Shown here piece after piece: positions 22,591-34,491 of a DNA stretch of 64,000 nucleotides (positions are counted from its first letter, which is position 1; each line of letters opens with the position of its first letter). The stretch comes from Saccopteryx bilineata (taxonomy: Eukaryota > Chordata > Mammalia > Chiroptera > Emballonuridae). Location: positions 204,723,681 through 204,787,680 of the forward strand of contig NC_089492.1 in NCBI RefSeq assembly GCF_036850765.1, given 5' to 3'. Under the pieces are notes generated by a model, which was given only the letters and a program-made list of their open reading frames with translations, was not told where the DNA came from and did not search any database. The translations under genes and the position numbers were made by a program.

Positions 22591-23185
22591 ATAAACATCT
22601 ACTCCTGCTTCAGGCAGTATCAGTGAGGGTAGAGCCCTCTTCTCAACATCATTTTCTCCCCCGTGCTGGTAACTGTTTTGCTCTATGACGGGTAGGCACT
22701 TGATTCCAGAGTCAATGCTGTTCGTCTCATTCGTGCATCCTCCATCTCTCCCTTCCCTCCAGTTCCTCCCTCCTTTCCTCTAAACACACTCATTTTATCC
22801 TGTACGAGTACAATAATTTGCTTTGTCACAATGCAGCCTTTATTGTAAGTCCTTTCATTTAATATAAAACATCTTTAAAATATATCCATTTCTGCTATTT
22901 TTATGATCTCTCCACTATTCAATTACTCAGCCTCCTGATAGCCATTGCCTTCCAGGCTATTAAAAGAACGCCAGAGTCCCTTCAAAACCAGTTCCTTTTC
23001 TTTCCATTGCAGATTCAACAAAATGGTGCCAATGAATGACCAGCTGATCAGGCTTGAAACTGGAGAGTCATCTAAGGCTGTTACTCTGAAATGTGGTTTC
23101 AAATACCTGTATCTACTCAATATTTCCACTTGGGTTAATTTATACTGGTCATCGTTCCTACACGTGACAGAAAGCACTCTGAAGA
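22591..23185. other. Unique sequence
   Basis: No repeat or gene recognised. Frames of 84 and 97 codons overlap on opposite strands and look random. Confidence 0.5.
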
Positions 23186-23694
23186 TGTGTACCCAGTGGT
23201 GGGATTCAAATAACTTAACAGCCAGTTCTCTGCCCTAATGGCCATTTTAAGTATAAAAAATGATAAACCAAAAGGTAGTTTGTTATTTCATGAATTTAAT
23301 ACTTAAATAAGAACAATAAGAGTGGTACACAAACTAAATTATGTTATGAGTTTTAAAATAGTAATAAAAAATTAAATAATATCTCACAAAAAACAAAACT
23401 GTTATTTAAGATATTTCTATATTGCTTTTTTTTGTTGTTTTGTTTTCTTTTTTCTTTTGTTATCTCTCTTTTTTTTAAAACTAATTTTATTTTTTTAATT
23501 GGGCGACATCAATAAATCAGGATACATATATTCAAAGATAACATGTCCAGGTTATCTTGTCGTTCAATTATGTTGCATACCCATCACCCAAAGTCAGATT
23601 GTCCTCTGTCACCTTCTATCTAGTTTTCTTTGTGCCCCTCCCCCTCCCCCTATCCCTCTCCCTCTCCCCCCTCCCCCCGTAACCACCACACTCT

Positions 23695-23736
23695 TTTTTT
23701 TTATTTTTATTCATTTTAGAGAGGAGAGGGAGAGAC

Positions 23737-23774
<38 letters not shown>

Positions 23775-23907
23775 CAGAGAGAAGGGGGGAGGAGCTGGAA
23801 GCATCAACTCCCATATGTGCCTTGACCAGGCAAGCCCAGGGTTTCGAACCGGCGACCTCAGCATTTCCAGGTCGACGCTTTATCCACTGCGCCACCACAG
23901 GTCAGGC
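23695..23907 (-). mobile_element. Type C SINE inside the L1-A 3'UTR
   Basis: Tail side 'ttttatttttattcatttta' followed by a (GA)n run (about 23739-23770); head 'gcctgacctgtggtggcgca' on the minus strand with B box 'ggttcgaaac'. Perfect 12-bp target duplication ccaccacactct at 23683-23694 and 23908-23919, taken from the L1 3'UTR. It is therefore younger than L1-A. Confidence 0.93.
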
Positions 23908-23943
23908 CCACCACACTCTTATCAATGTCTCTTAGTTTCACTT

Positions 23944-26900
23944 TTATGTGCCACCTACGTATGGAATAATGCAGTTCCTGGTTTTCTCTGATTTACTTAT
24001 TTCACTTCGTATACTGTTATCAAGATCCCACCATTTTGCTGTAAATGATCCGATGTCATCATTTCTTATGGCTGAGTAGTATTCCATAGTGTATAGGTGC
24101 CACATCTTCTTTATCCAGTCATCTATTGACTGCTTTTTGGTTGTTTCCATGTCCTGGCCACGGTGAACAATGCTGCAATAAACATGGGGCTGCATGTGTC
24201 TTTACGTATCAATGTTTCTGAGTTTTTGGGGTATATACCCAGTAGAGGGATTGCTGGGTCATAACGTAGTTCTATTTTCAGTTTTTTAAGGAACCACCAT
24301 ACTTTCTTCCATAATGGTTGTACTACTTTACATTCCCACCAACAGTGTATGAGGGTTCCTTTTTCTCCAAAGCCTCTCCAACATTTGCTATTACCTGTCT
24401 TGTTAATAATAGCTAATCTAACAGGTGTGAGGTGGTATCTCATTGCAGTTTTGATTTGCATTTCTCTAATAACTAATGAAGATGAGCATCTTTTCATATA
24501 TCTGTTGGCCATTTGTATTTCTTCCTGGGAGAAGTGTTTGTTCATGTCCTCTTCCCATTTTTTATTGGATTGTTTGTTTGTTGTTGAGTTTTATGAGTTC
24601 TTTGTATATTTTGGATATTAGGCCCTTATCTGAGCTGTTGTTTGAAAATATCATTTCCCATTTAGTTGGCTGTCTGTTTATTTTGTTATCAGTTTCTCTT
24701 GCTGAGCAAAAACTTCTTAGTCTGATGTAGTCCCATTCATTAATTTTTGCCTTCACTTCTCTTGCCTTTGGAGGGGAAGAGAGAGACAGAGAGGAAGGAG
24801 AGGGGGAGGGGTGGAGAAGCAGATGGGCGCTTCTCCTGTGTGCCGTGGCCAGGAATCAAACCCGGGACTTCTACACGCCAGGCCGCCGCTCTACCACTGA
24901 GCCAACCAGCTAGGGCCCCAGTTTCATTCTTTTGCATGTGGCTTTCCAGTTTTCCCAGCACCATTTATTGAAGAGGCTTTCTTTTCTCCATTGTGTGTTG
25001 TTGGCCCCTTTATCAAAAATTATTTGACCATATATATGTGGTTACATTTCTGGGTTTTCTATTCTGTTCCATTGGTCTGACTGCGTATTTTTCTGCCAAT
25101 ACCATGCTATTTGATTGTCATGGCCCTATAATGTAGTTTGAAGTCAGGTATTGTAATGCCCCCAGCTTCACTCTTTTTCTTTAGGATTGCTTTGGCTATT
25201 CGGGTTTTTTTATAGTTACATATAAATCGGATGATTTTTTGTTCCAATTCTTTAAAAAATGTCATTGGAATTTTGATGGGAATTGCATTAAATTTGTATA
25301 TTGCTTTGGGTAATATGGCCATCTTGATTATATTTATTCTTCCTAACCAAGAACAAGGAATATTCTTCCATCTCCTTATATCTTTTTCGATTTCCCTTAA
25401 CAATGGTTTATAGTTTTCATTATATAAGTCCTTTACATTCTTTGTTATGTTTATTCCTAAGTATTTTATTTTTTTTGTTGCAATCGTGAAGGGGATTATT
25501 CTTGTGAGTTCATTCTCAAATGTTTCATTGTTGGCATATAGAAAGGCTATGGACTTCTGTATGTTAATTTTGTATCCTGCGACCTTACTGTATTGGCTTA
25601 TTGTTTCTAGTAGTCTTTTTGTGGATTCTTTGGTGTTTTCGATGTATAGGATCATATCATCTGCAAAAAGTGATACCTTTACTTCTTCTTTTCCGATATG
25701 GATGCCTTTTATTTCTTTGTCTTGTCCGATTGCTCTGGCTAGAACCTCTAGTACCACATTAAATAAGAGTGGAGAGAGTGGACAAACGTGTCTTGTTCCT
25801 GATTTAAGGGGAAAAGCCTTCAGTTTTGTGCCATTTAATATTATGTTAGCTGATGGTTTATCATATATGGCCTTTATCATGTTGAGATATTTTCCTTCTA
25901 TACCCATTTTGTTGAGAGTCTTAAACATAAAATTGTGTTGTATTTTATCGAGAGCCTTTTCTGCGTCTATTAAAAAGATCATGTGGTTTTTGTTTTTTGT
26001 TTTGTTGATATGGTGTATTACGTTAACCGTTTTACATATGTTGAACCATTCTTGAGATTCTGGGATGAATTCCACTTGATCATGATGTATTATTTTTTTA
26101 ATATGTTGTTGTATTCGATTTGCTAGTATTTTGTTTAGTATTTTAGCATCTGTATTCATTAGAGATATTGGTCTGTAGTTTTCTTTTTTTGTGCCATCCT
26201 TGCCTGGTTTTGGTATGAGAGTTATGTTGGGCTCATAAAATGTGTTTGGAAGTATTGCTTTTTCTTCAATTTTTTGGAAGACTTTCAGTAGAATAGGAAC
26301 CAAGTCCTCTTTGAATGTTTGATAAAATTCGCTGGTATAGCCGTCAGGGCCTGGACTTTTATTTTTGGGGAGGTTTTTAATGGGTTTTTCTATTTCTTCT
26401 CTACTAATAGGTTTGTTTAGGCTTTCTGCTTCTTCTTGACTCAGTCTAGGAAGGTTGTATTGTTCTAGGAATTTATCCATTTCTTCTAGGTTGTTGAATT
26501 CAGTGGCATAAACCTTTTCATAGTATTCTACAATAATTCTTTGTATATCTACGATGTCCATGGTGATTTCTCCTCTTTCATTTTGGATTTTGTTTATATG
26601 AGTTCTTTCTCTTTTTTCCTTGGTAAGTCTTGCCAAGGGTTTGTCAATTTTGTTGATCTTTTCAAAAAACCAGCTCCTTGTTCTATTAATTTTTTCTATA
26701 GATTTTCTGTTCTCTATTTCATTTATTTCTGCTCTGATTTTTATTATCTCCTTTCTTCGGCTGGTTATGGGTTGTCTTTGTTCTTCTTTTTCTAGTTCCT
26801 TAAGGTGTGAAGTTAAGTGGTTCACTTGGGCTCTCTCTTGTTTGTTCATATATGCCTGAACTTCCCTCATATCACTGCTTTTGCTGCATCCCATAGATTC

Positions 26901-27754
26901 TGATATGTTGTATTGTCATTTTCATTTGTCTGTATATATCTTTTGATCTCTGCACTTATTTCTTCTTTGACCCATTCATTTTTTAAAAGTATGTTGTTTA
27001 GTTTCCACATTTTTGTGGGATTTTTTTCCTCTTTTTTGCAGTTGAATTCTAGTTTCAAGGCTTTATGATCAGAAAATATACTTGGTACAACTTTGATTTT
27101 TCTGAATTTGCTGATGTTGTTTTTGTGGCCCAACATATGGTCAATTCTTGAGAATGATCCGTGTGCACTGGAGAAAAATGTATACTCAGTCACTTTAGGA
27201 TGAAATGTCCTGTAGATGTCTATCATATCCAGGTGCTCTAGTGTTTTGTTTAAGGGCACTATATCTTTGTTAATTCTCTGTTTGGATGACCGATCTTGAG
27301 CCATCAGCGGTGTATTGAGGTCTCCAAGTATGATTGTATTTTTGTCAGTTTTTGTTTTAAGGTCAATAAGTAGCTGTCTTATATATTTTGGTGCTCCTTG
27401 GTTTGGTGCATATATTTTAAAAATTGTTATGTCGTCTTGATTCAGTGTCCCCTTAATTATTATGAAATGACTATTTTTGTCTCTGAGTACTTTTGCTGTC
27501 TTGTAGTCAGCATTATCAGATATGAGTATTGCTATGCCTGCTTTTTTTTGTATGTCATTTGCTTGGAGTATTGTTTTCCAGCCTTTCACTTTGAATTTGT
27601 TTTTATCCTTGTTACTTAGATGAGTTTTCTGTAGGCAGCATACAGTTGGATTTTCTTTCTTAATCCATTCTGCTACTCTGTGCGTTTTTATTGGTAAGTT
27701 TAATCCGTTTACATTTAGTGTAATTATTGACACTTGTGAGTTCCCTATTGCCAT
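23944..27754 (-). pseudogene. L1-A ORF2 (endonuclease-reverse transcriptase), broken
   Basis: Homologous to LINE-1 ORF2p, the protein that nicks target DNA and reverse-transcribes L1 RNA. Start codon at 27754. Readable pieces: endonuclease 26867-27754 (295 codons); reverse transcriptase 25107-26894 (595 codons, with [14 protein letters not shown]); C-terminal piece 24123-24545; last piece 23944-24195. Lesions seen: a 10-base deletion relative to L1-B near 26860-26880 that shifts the frame between endonuclease and [10 protein letters not shown] changed to RHVCPLSP; loss of 144 L1 bases at the SINE junction near 24773; and the tail Cys motif reading CWRGF, with Phe in place of the second Cys. 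The endonuclease metal-binding Glu is Lys (QKTHL). Confidence 0.95.
24773..24917 (-). mobile_element. Type A SINE 5' fragment joined to an L1 deletion
   Basis: Only the head half of the SINE remains (from the 'gggaagagagagacagag' block to 'agctagggcc'). Compared with L1-B, L1-A lacks the segment matching 35329-35472 exactly where the SINE 3' half is also missing. L1 'tttggag' and SINE 'gggaggg' share ggag at the joint. Best read as SINE insertion followed by a deletion across the SINE tail and neighbouring L1. Confidence 0.85.
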
Positions 27755-27759
27755 TTTAC

Positions 27760-28160
27760 AGATTGCTTTCTGTTAGTTTTGTGTCTTGTTTGGTCCATGT
27801 CTTTTGCTTTTCTATCTTTGTTTTTACTTGGTTGTACTTCATTCATCTTTCCTCTGTGGCTATCTTATTTAAATCATGTGCTTCTGTGGTGGTTTTTTCA
27901 ATGGTGGTTACCTTTGAATAATGAAAAGGGTTCCTACCCTGTTCATTGTAGTGCACTATTTTGTGAGTACTTTTGCACTCCATCATCCTTTGCTACTGTT
28001 AATCTCCATCCTCTCCCCCCTTTTCTTTTTGTTGTTGTCACAGTTTAAGTTTGGTTTTATTGTGTTCTTCTTGGAGCTTTTACTTGTGGCTTTGTTTTTT
28101 GTTTGTTTGTTTTGTTGTTGTTGTTCTTTGTATCTGATTGGAGAACCCCCTTTAGTAATT
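27760..28160 (-). other. L1-A inter-ORF spacer
   Basis: About 400 bases separate the ORF1 end from the ORF2 start codon at 27754, far longer than the spacer of about 60 bases in human L1. A 47-codon minus-strand frame starting MECKSTHKIVHYNEQG lies in it and has a counterpart in L1-B at 38307-38546. Confidence 0.75.
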
Positions 28161-28163
28161 CCT

Positions 28164-29087
28164 GGAGTGGGGGTTTTCTGATGATAAATTCCCTCATCTT
28201 TTCTTTATCTGTGAATGTTTTTTATTTTTCCTTCATATTTGAAGGATAGCTTTGATAGGTATAGTATTCATGGCTGAAACTTCCTCTCTTTCAGGACTTT
28301 AAATATTGGGGTCCACTCTCTTCTAGCTTGTAGAGTTTCTGCTGAGAAATCTGATGATAATCTAATGGGCTTTACTTTATATGTTGTATTCTTTTCCCTG
28401 GCTGCCTTGAGAATTTTTTCTCTGCCATTGGTTTGTGCCAATTCCATTATGATGTGCCTTGGAGTAGGTTTGTTGGGGTTAAGAAAACTCGGTTTTTTGT
28501 TTGCTTCTTGAATTTGAGGCTTTAGATCTTTCTACAGGCTTGGAAATTTCTCATCTATTATTTGTTTGAGTATGTTCTCCATTCCATTTTCTCTCACTTC
28601 TCCCTCTGATATACCTATTATTCTTATGTCATTCTTTTTATGGAGTCAGATAATTCCTGTAGGGCTATCTCATTTTTTAAAATTTTTGAGTCTCTTTCTT
28701 CTTCTCTCAGTTGTGCCTTAAGTTGCTTGTCTTCTATTTCACTAATCCTACCTTTTATCTGGCCTGTTCTATTAGCTAAGCTTGTTACCTCGTTTTTCAG
28801 CTCGTGAATTGAGTTTTTCATCTCTGTTTGATTTGTTTTTATAGTTTCAATTCCCTTGGTAATATATTCTTTGTGTTCATTGAGTTGTTTTCTGAGCTCC
28901 CTAAATTGCCTTTCTGTGTTTTCTTGTATATCTCTGAGTATTTTTAGGATTTCTATTTTAAATTCTCTGTCATTTAAGTCCAAAATTTCCAATATATTAA
29001 ATTTTTTCTCCATAGATTTTTCCTTATCTGTGTTACTTCTCTTTCTTTTCTATCCATAATATTCGATTTTCTCTTCCTTAATTGCAT
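28164..29087 (-). pseudogene. L1-A ORF1 (RNA-binding chaperone), broken
   Basis: Corresponds to LINE-1 ORF1p, which trimerises and coats L1 RNA. The expected start codon lies at 29085-29087. A 4-base deletion relative to L1-B soon after it shifts the frame. The coiled-coil part is readable at 28624-29013 (129 codons, with repeated heptad-like ENTERQFRELRKQLNEHKEY). A missing base near 28636 stops this frame before the RRM-like and C-terminal domains, whose sequence is still visible further left. The stop codon used in L1-B is CAG here. Confidence 0.9.
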
Positions 29088-30484
29088 CTGAGGGTGGTTT
29101 TGTTGATAGTATTAATGAGAATTAATAAAGAATTAAAAGTTAAAAAAATAAAAAATCGAAGAGTTGTTTTTTTTTAAAAAAATTAAGAATTAAATAAAGA
29201 AAACTGAAATAAAATAAAATTTTTTTAAAAAAGGAAATTATTTTCCCCTCCTTTTTTCCTCTCCTCTCCTCTCCCCTCTTTCTTGAGAAAATCTTTTGGT
29301 GAAGTGTGAATTATATTGTACTAAATAGAACAAACAATGCCTGTAATGTAGGACCTGAATTGGGGAGAAGTAGTAAAGGGAGAAAAAAAGAAAAAAAGGA
29401 AAAAAAGGTGGTATGGACCCACAAAAAGCTAATAAGGAAAAAATTTGGGTCAAGAATAAAATGATTTGATTTTAGGTGTTGGTTGACTAAGAGTTATGAT
29501 GATAGGAATAAGAGGGAAACAGAAAAATGGGGGGACAAATTAAAAAATTACTATTGTATTTAGTGGAACAAGAACTAGATAAAATGGAGAGCCAGGAATG
29601 GGAGCACTGCTAGTGAGTTAAAAAGGTGAAGTAAAAACCCCCTAAAATGCCACAAACATAAGTTTAATTTTCAGATAAGATATTTTGTTCATTATTGAGG
29701 TTTGAATGAGAGGAGATGTAAAGGAGAAAGGAAGAAACTAATATAGAGGGAGAAAAGAAATAGAAAGGAAAAAAAAGAGGGAACCACTAAAAGAAGAAAA
29801 AAGAAAAAAGAGGAGAGAGAGAGAGAGAGTTAAGGGTTTTGGAGTGCAACCCTCATAGAGAGAAAGGAAGAGGAAAGAAAAGATAATGGGAGATGTAACA
29901 CTTATGGGTAGTGTAGTTCAAGGAGAGGAGAGAGTAAGACTGGCAGAGAGTTAAACGACCAAATTGGAGGAGGAGAAAAAAAAAAAATCAAGAATGAAGA
30001 TAAGAGAAACAAACGAACAAATATGCTCAAATGGGATAGGTTATAAAGTGTGCGGATTATTCTTGATTTTGAGAGGTTATCTTCTTGCTTTTTCTTTTCT
30101 CTCCCTCTTCCTGGTTGGTGACTCTGTACCCCGGGTTCTGCCCCTTTGGCATGCTCAGGTAGTAGTTTGCAGTTGATAAGTCTCTATGATGATGTTATAT
30201 ATTGTGCTTCAGTCTCGTTGGCAGTCGAGGCTCATTAGCATTTATAGGCTCCGACAGTGAGAGAGTCCGTGTTCCTGGAGCCTCTCTCCTAGTCTTTCCT
30301 TCCTCAATTAGTAGCCTGATAATACAGGTATGAGGTTGCTGCTGCCTCTGCCTGGATAGTAAGAGGCTCAAAGAGCTGGCAACTCCCCACTGTATTCCCA
30401 CTCAGCGCAGGGCTCTGGGTAAGGCTCAGTCAGTCAGAGCTGCTAGCATAATCAGGTGGGGCTTCCGCCCACTCAAAGACCTCT

Positions 30485-30840
30485 GGCTCTGCCACTCTTT
30501 TCAGTAACATGGGCGGGTGTCCACACCCGGGGCGCTTGGAGGAAACTCTCGCTCACTATCTGTGTGCAGACCAGAATATCAGGACGGCAGTCTCACACTC
30601 TGAGTGAAACTCCCACCCACACGGAAAAGTTCCAGCGTTGGAATTGGCTCTCGCTCCCTCCTCATGCGCGGCTTTTTCAGGGTGCTGGGGCAGCCTGGAG
30701 ATTCTGCTTTTGGCCCACACAAAGGCCCATGACTCTGCCCCTCTGTGGGATAACATGGGAGTCCACTCCCGGGGCTTTCGAAGGAATCTCTCGCCCACTA
30801 TCTGCACGCGCTGACCAGGAGATGGGGAAAATGGCTGCCC
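30485..30840 (-). repeat. L1-A 5'UTR tandem units (about 1.5 copies)
   Basis: Unit starts at 30485 and 30731 (period 246). Each begins near 'ctctgcc' and contains 'ggaggaaactctcgctcac' or a variant. The second is partial and ends at 'aaaatggctgcc', a YY1-like motif. In L1 elements the 5'UTR carries the promoter, so the units may modulate transcription. Confidence 0.8.
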
Positions 30841-31269
30841 CACTTGTCTTTCTTTGTCTGGGTTTGGCACGAGTGTTAACTTGTATTTCCTGGGTTGCCA
30901 CAGTCACAGTTTTTCCTTGGCTTGGATCTCCGTGCCACAGCCTGGTTCAGCCGTTTGTTTCGTGGCCTGGATCTATTCACCCCCTTTGCCCACCTTAGTT
31001 TCTATATTCTCAGTTCCCAGTGAAAGCAGCCCTATTTAGGTTAGTGAGGAAGGCAGAGCATTTCTTACTCCCTATTTCCTTCAGGGTTTGATTATATATT
31101 TAGCCAAGTTTTCGCTTGACCATACCTTCGGGTGTATTGCAAAACATCTGGAGGCTCCAAGGATAGGTTTTTCTGTTTCTGGTTGAAGATCTTGTTGAGT
31201 TTTAAAGGAGATTTATCGGTATTGCTTCCTACCGTGCCATTACTCTGACGTCATCTCTCTATATTGCTT

Positions 31270-31660
31270 CTTGATTGACGTTCTCACTTGCAATTTTTTT
31301 CACCTATGGATAGAATGAACATTACCACAGGCACTTAGAATACACTGTTGCACCAATGAACATTAAAAAAGAGTAAGGAATATAAATATGTGATTTCCAC
31401 ATTAGAGGGAACCCTGATTACAGTTCCATTTTAACAACCAGTTTGCCAAACTCAACAAAAAAATATGTATCAGTTCTGCCGAACTGATGGGAACCAGCTG
31501 AATCCCACCACTGTCAGTACCAAGGGTTGTTTGATGAAGGGCCTCTATACAAAGGAGTGTGCAGTGTTAGGGGAACCAGTGAGAGAGGATGAAACACTCG
31601 TAGCACCAGCAAGAGTAAGGACCTATGATCACCTCTATCTTTAAAGTCTTATGAGCTGAA
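31270..31660. other. Right arm of split hAT-like element and short unique tail
   Basis: 31270-31513 is the right arm of the hAT-like element described at 23194. 31522-31660 shows nothing recognisable. Confidence 0.6.
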
Positions 31661-32036
31661 CTGCGATATTTTCTCAAAAAATTCATGTTAAAGTCTTAAT
31701 CCCCAAAACCTCAGAATGAGACTACATTTAGAGATATTAAGTTAAATTGAGGTCACTAGGGTGAGCCCTAATTCGATATGTCTGATATCCTTATTAGAGA
31801 AATTTGGACATAGACACATGCAGAGGGAAAAGGATATGACAGCCTCATACAAGCCCAGTAGAGGGGCCTGGAGCAGATCCTTCTCTTTTTGCCATTGGAA
31901 TGAACCAACCCTGCTGGCCCTTCTATCTCAAACTTCTCGCCTCCTGAAGTGTAAGAAGATGCATTTCTGTGGTTTAAGCCACTTAGCCTGTGGCGTATAA
32001 CTTTGTTATGGTGGCCCTGGGCAACTAATACAAAGA
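31660..32036 (+). repeat. Ancient LTR-like repeat (ERVL-MaLR type suspected)
   Basis: 'aattcatgttaaagtcttaa', 'ggtcactagggtgagcccta', 'aatttggacatagacaca' and the end 'gtttaagccacttagcctgtg ... gcaactaatacaaag' match a common mammalian LTR pattern. I assign it to the MaLR group with moderate confidence only. No internal retroviral genes are adjacent. It is a solitary, degraded LTR. Confidence 0.55.
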
Positions 32037-32394
32037 GGAAAACAAGGAGCTGCTCTGAGTACCTGACAAGAACCGTAGGTGCTGTAGCTGTGGAGCGAGC
32101 CACTTGACAAGATAGAGCCCCCTGGCCTTTGATAGAGGCCTGGCCGCTGACACCCCCACCACAGCAGAGGGAGCTGCGGGGAAACTTCCTACCTCTCTTT
32201 TCTGCTCTCTGAGCACCTGTCACCCATTGGCCTAACCAGAAGCTAGAGGGCAAGGACGGTGACTAAGTCTGTGGTGCTCGGCTTCCCAGGACACAGAGCA
32301 AAGTGACAGTGATTCTGGAAGTGCAAATGGAGATTATTCAGCAAATACGTTTGATACTTTTTCTCTAGTGTAACATGTCTAAAACAAACTATTG
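32037..32394. other. Unique sequence
   Basis: Moderately GC-rich. Overlapping antisense frames up to 161 codons start here but run into the neighbouring LTR-like repeat and have no known family. Confidence 0.5.
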
Positions 32395-32566
32395 CTCTGG
32401 CCAGGTAGCTCTGGTGGTTAGATCCCTGGTTGTTGTTGGATCCCTGGTCAGGGCACATATAAGAATCAAACAAAAATGCATAGGTGGGTAGAGCAACAAA
32501 TCCACGTTTCCCTCTCTCAAAATTAATAATTAAAAAATTTTTAACTACTCTTAAAAAAAAAAAAAG
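32395..32566 (+). mobile_element. Old bat SINE, type D (VES-like)
   Basis: 'gctctggccaggtagctctgg' head, 'atccctggtcagggcacata', then 'agcaacaaatccacgtttcc' and an A-tail at 32552-32565. Resembles the widely shared bat tRNA SINE (VES family). An extra internal 'gttgttgttggatccctgg' suggests a small duplication or rearranged B-box region. Confidence 0.75.
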
Positions 32567-32599
32567 ACCATTTTCTACCAAACTGCTTCTTCCCTAGTT

Positions 32600-32870
32600 G
32601 TCTATCTCAGTAATGTAACTCCAGTTTTCTAGATGCTTAGGTAAAAATCTTTACATCATCTTGACTCTATCAACAAATTTTATTTGCTCTACCTTAGAAA
32701 TTTCTAGAATCTAACCACTTATCATCCCTGCATAGATGTTCACTTGAGCACAACCTCTGGTTCACAAACCTGTCTGTAACCATTCTCCTCTATCACTCCA
32801 GCCCAGGTTCTGTCTTTTCCACAGCTGTGTGAGCAGTTCCATCTCCATCATGCATCATCACTAGAGGGAC
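32600..32870 (+). repeat. L2-related fragment
   Basis: 'tctttacatcatcttgactc', 'caacaaattttatttgctc' and 'atttctagaatctaaccac' recall a common antisense/sense L2-associated mammalian repeat. Weakly preserved. Confidence 0.4.
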
Positions 32871-33129
32871 TCTCTCAGCCTCAGCACCTCTCCGAGTGCT
32901 GGGAAGGCCATCTCAGGGTAAGCTTGCTCACCCTGCCTCACCCCCAGAACACAAACCCCTCATCTCCTTTCCTCTGAGAATCTCAGCACACCCAAGTGAT
33001 GGACTTCTAACTCCAAAGCACCAGGTCTCTCCCCTGGTATCTTCCAGCCAAATTTTCCTCAATGACACAAAATACATGTAAAAACATGTGTAAGCTTCCC
33101 CAATGAAAATATAGCCTTATTGCTCTTTC

Positions 33130-33880
33130 TGAAGATATAAATAATGCATTCTTACTTTTAGAAAGTTGAGCAATTCAGATTATAATGAACAAAGTAAAAA
33201 AAAGAAATTGCTTAAGTTCCACCACACAGAGATACTCATTATTAATGTTTATGTGACTGTGATTTCATACATGATTTTAGGCCCAGACAAACATATATAT
33301 AATTTTATATAAATAGGTTCATATTATACATGCCTTTTAAAATTCTAAATACCTTTTCCTGATCTTCAATCTTTCTGTTTACTTGTCTCTCTCTTCCCTT
33401 TTCCCTGACCCCTCTACCTCATCTAATCCCTGATCCAGAAGTTAACACTTTGGTACATAGCCTACCATGTTCATAAGTCATGTGTGACTATTTAAGTAGT
33501 TATAGTGATCTTTGAAGTAATTTATAGTAAAAAAGTACAACAGGTAATAAAATATTTTCTTATCTAGCTCTCATAAGAAAATCCTTATGAATCAACTATA
33601 TAGACATAAATCATTTTTTAAGTAGCTTCATAATAGTATGAATTCACTATAATTTATTCAATCAGTCTGATATTCATAAAAATTCAGGGTGTTTCTGATT
33701 TGATCATTACAAAAAATGTTGCAGTAATGTGTTTTTTTTAACTGGCACATTTATTTCTAAAGAAAAGTTCCCCAAGTCAGACCAATATTAAATTATATGT
33801 GTATTTTTAAATTATTATAGATATTACCAGATTGTAAGGCTCTAAGGTTGTAATACTTCAATTTAAATGTATAATATTAA
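33130..33880 (-). repeat. Ancient L1M 3' fragment, antisense
   Basis: 'gcttcataatagtatgaatt', 'attcagggtgtttctgattt', 'ttacaaaaaatgttgcagta' and 'agatattaccagattgtaag' follow the order of old L1M ORF2 3' ends in antisense. Confidence 0.6.
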
Positions 33881-33899
33881 TGCTACTCACTGGTTAAAA

Positions 33900-34120
33900 T
33901 TGAAAAATGCAACATAGTAGAAAATGGACAAATTAACAGTTCACAGAAGGGTACTTCCCAATAGCTAATAAATATAAAATATAATCAGTCTTACAGATTG
34001 TCAGAGAAATGCAAATTAAAGAAACAAAGGTCATATCCTGTTCATCAAATTGACAAAAAAGACCAAAAAAAATAGGAAAAAGGTTACTAACAGATGTTGA
34101 TAGAGCACATGAAGTAGAAG
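33900..34120 (+). repeat. Ancient L1M fragment, sense
   Basis: 'gacaaattaacagttcacag', 'caatagctaataaatata' and 'tgtcagagaaatgcaaatta' are sense-strand old L1 ORF2 phrases. It lies back to back with the antisense L1M piece on its left. Confidence 0.6.
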
Positions 34121-34491
34121 TGGAAAAGGCGTTCTTTTAACATTAAGGAGACTGTTCCATGTGCTCCACATATTTTTCAATTTCTAGTTTACCTTTTGAC
34201 TTTTTCTAGTGTTTTGGGCCAAGTTTTAAAATGCAGGGTTATTTTTAAAAATAATTTTATTTTTTTAATGGGGTGACATCAATAAATCAGGATACATATA
34301 TTCAAAGATAACAAGTCCAGGTTATCTTGTCGTTCAATTATGTTGCATACCCATCACCCAAAATCAGATTGTTCTCTGTCACCTTCTCTCTAGTTTTCTT
34401 TGTGCCCCTCCCCCTCCCCCTTTCCCTCTCCCTTTTCCCCCTCCCCCCCCCATAACCACCACACTCTTATCAATGTCTCTTAATTTCACTT

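Larger units (their letters stand above)
23428..31257 (-). mobile_element. LINE-1 copy L1-A, full length, with nested SINEs
   Basis: About 7.8 kb, antisense. From right to left: 5'UTR (31257 down to about 29088) with tandem units of about 246 bp, ORF1 remnant, spacer, ORF2 remnant, 3'UTR with a pyrimidine block and a long A-rich tail (T-rich on plus, 23428-23480). Target-site duplication tctatattgctt, 12 bp, perfect, at 23416-23427 and 31258-31269. Two SINEs lie inside (23695-23907 and the fragment at 24773-24917). Very similar throughout to L1-B at 34237. Not active: both ORFs are broken. Confidence 0.95.
23194..31513. mobile_element. hAT-like DNA transposon split by L1-A
   Basis: Left end cagtggtgggattca at 23194 and its exact inverse, tgaatcccaccactg, ending at 31513. 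The left arm (23194-23415) and right arm (31270-31513) together make about 480 bp. Arms share inverted internal text such as 'ccagttctctgcc' and 'atcagttctgccg'. Flanking octamers tgtgtacc (23186-23193) and tcagtacc (31514-31521) agree at 6 of 8 bases, plausible for an old 8-bp target duplication. Non-autonomous, no transposase frame. Confidence 0.85.

Noticed and set aside
25447..26055. 202-codon plus-strand frame, with a matching one at 36002-36610
   Set aside because: Antisense shadow of LINE-1 ORF2. The duplicate exists only because L1-A and L1-B are similar.
30456..30998. 180-codon plus-strand frame, and similar frames at 41188-41995
   Set aside because: They fall in the L1-A and L1-B 5'UTR tandem units; open by composition, not by coding.
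31768..32253. 161-codon minus-strand frame
   Set aside because: Overlaps the antisense of an LTR-like repeat and random sequence; no homology seen.
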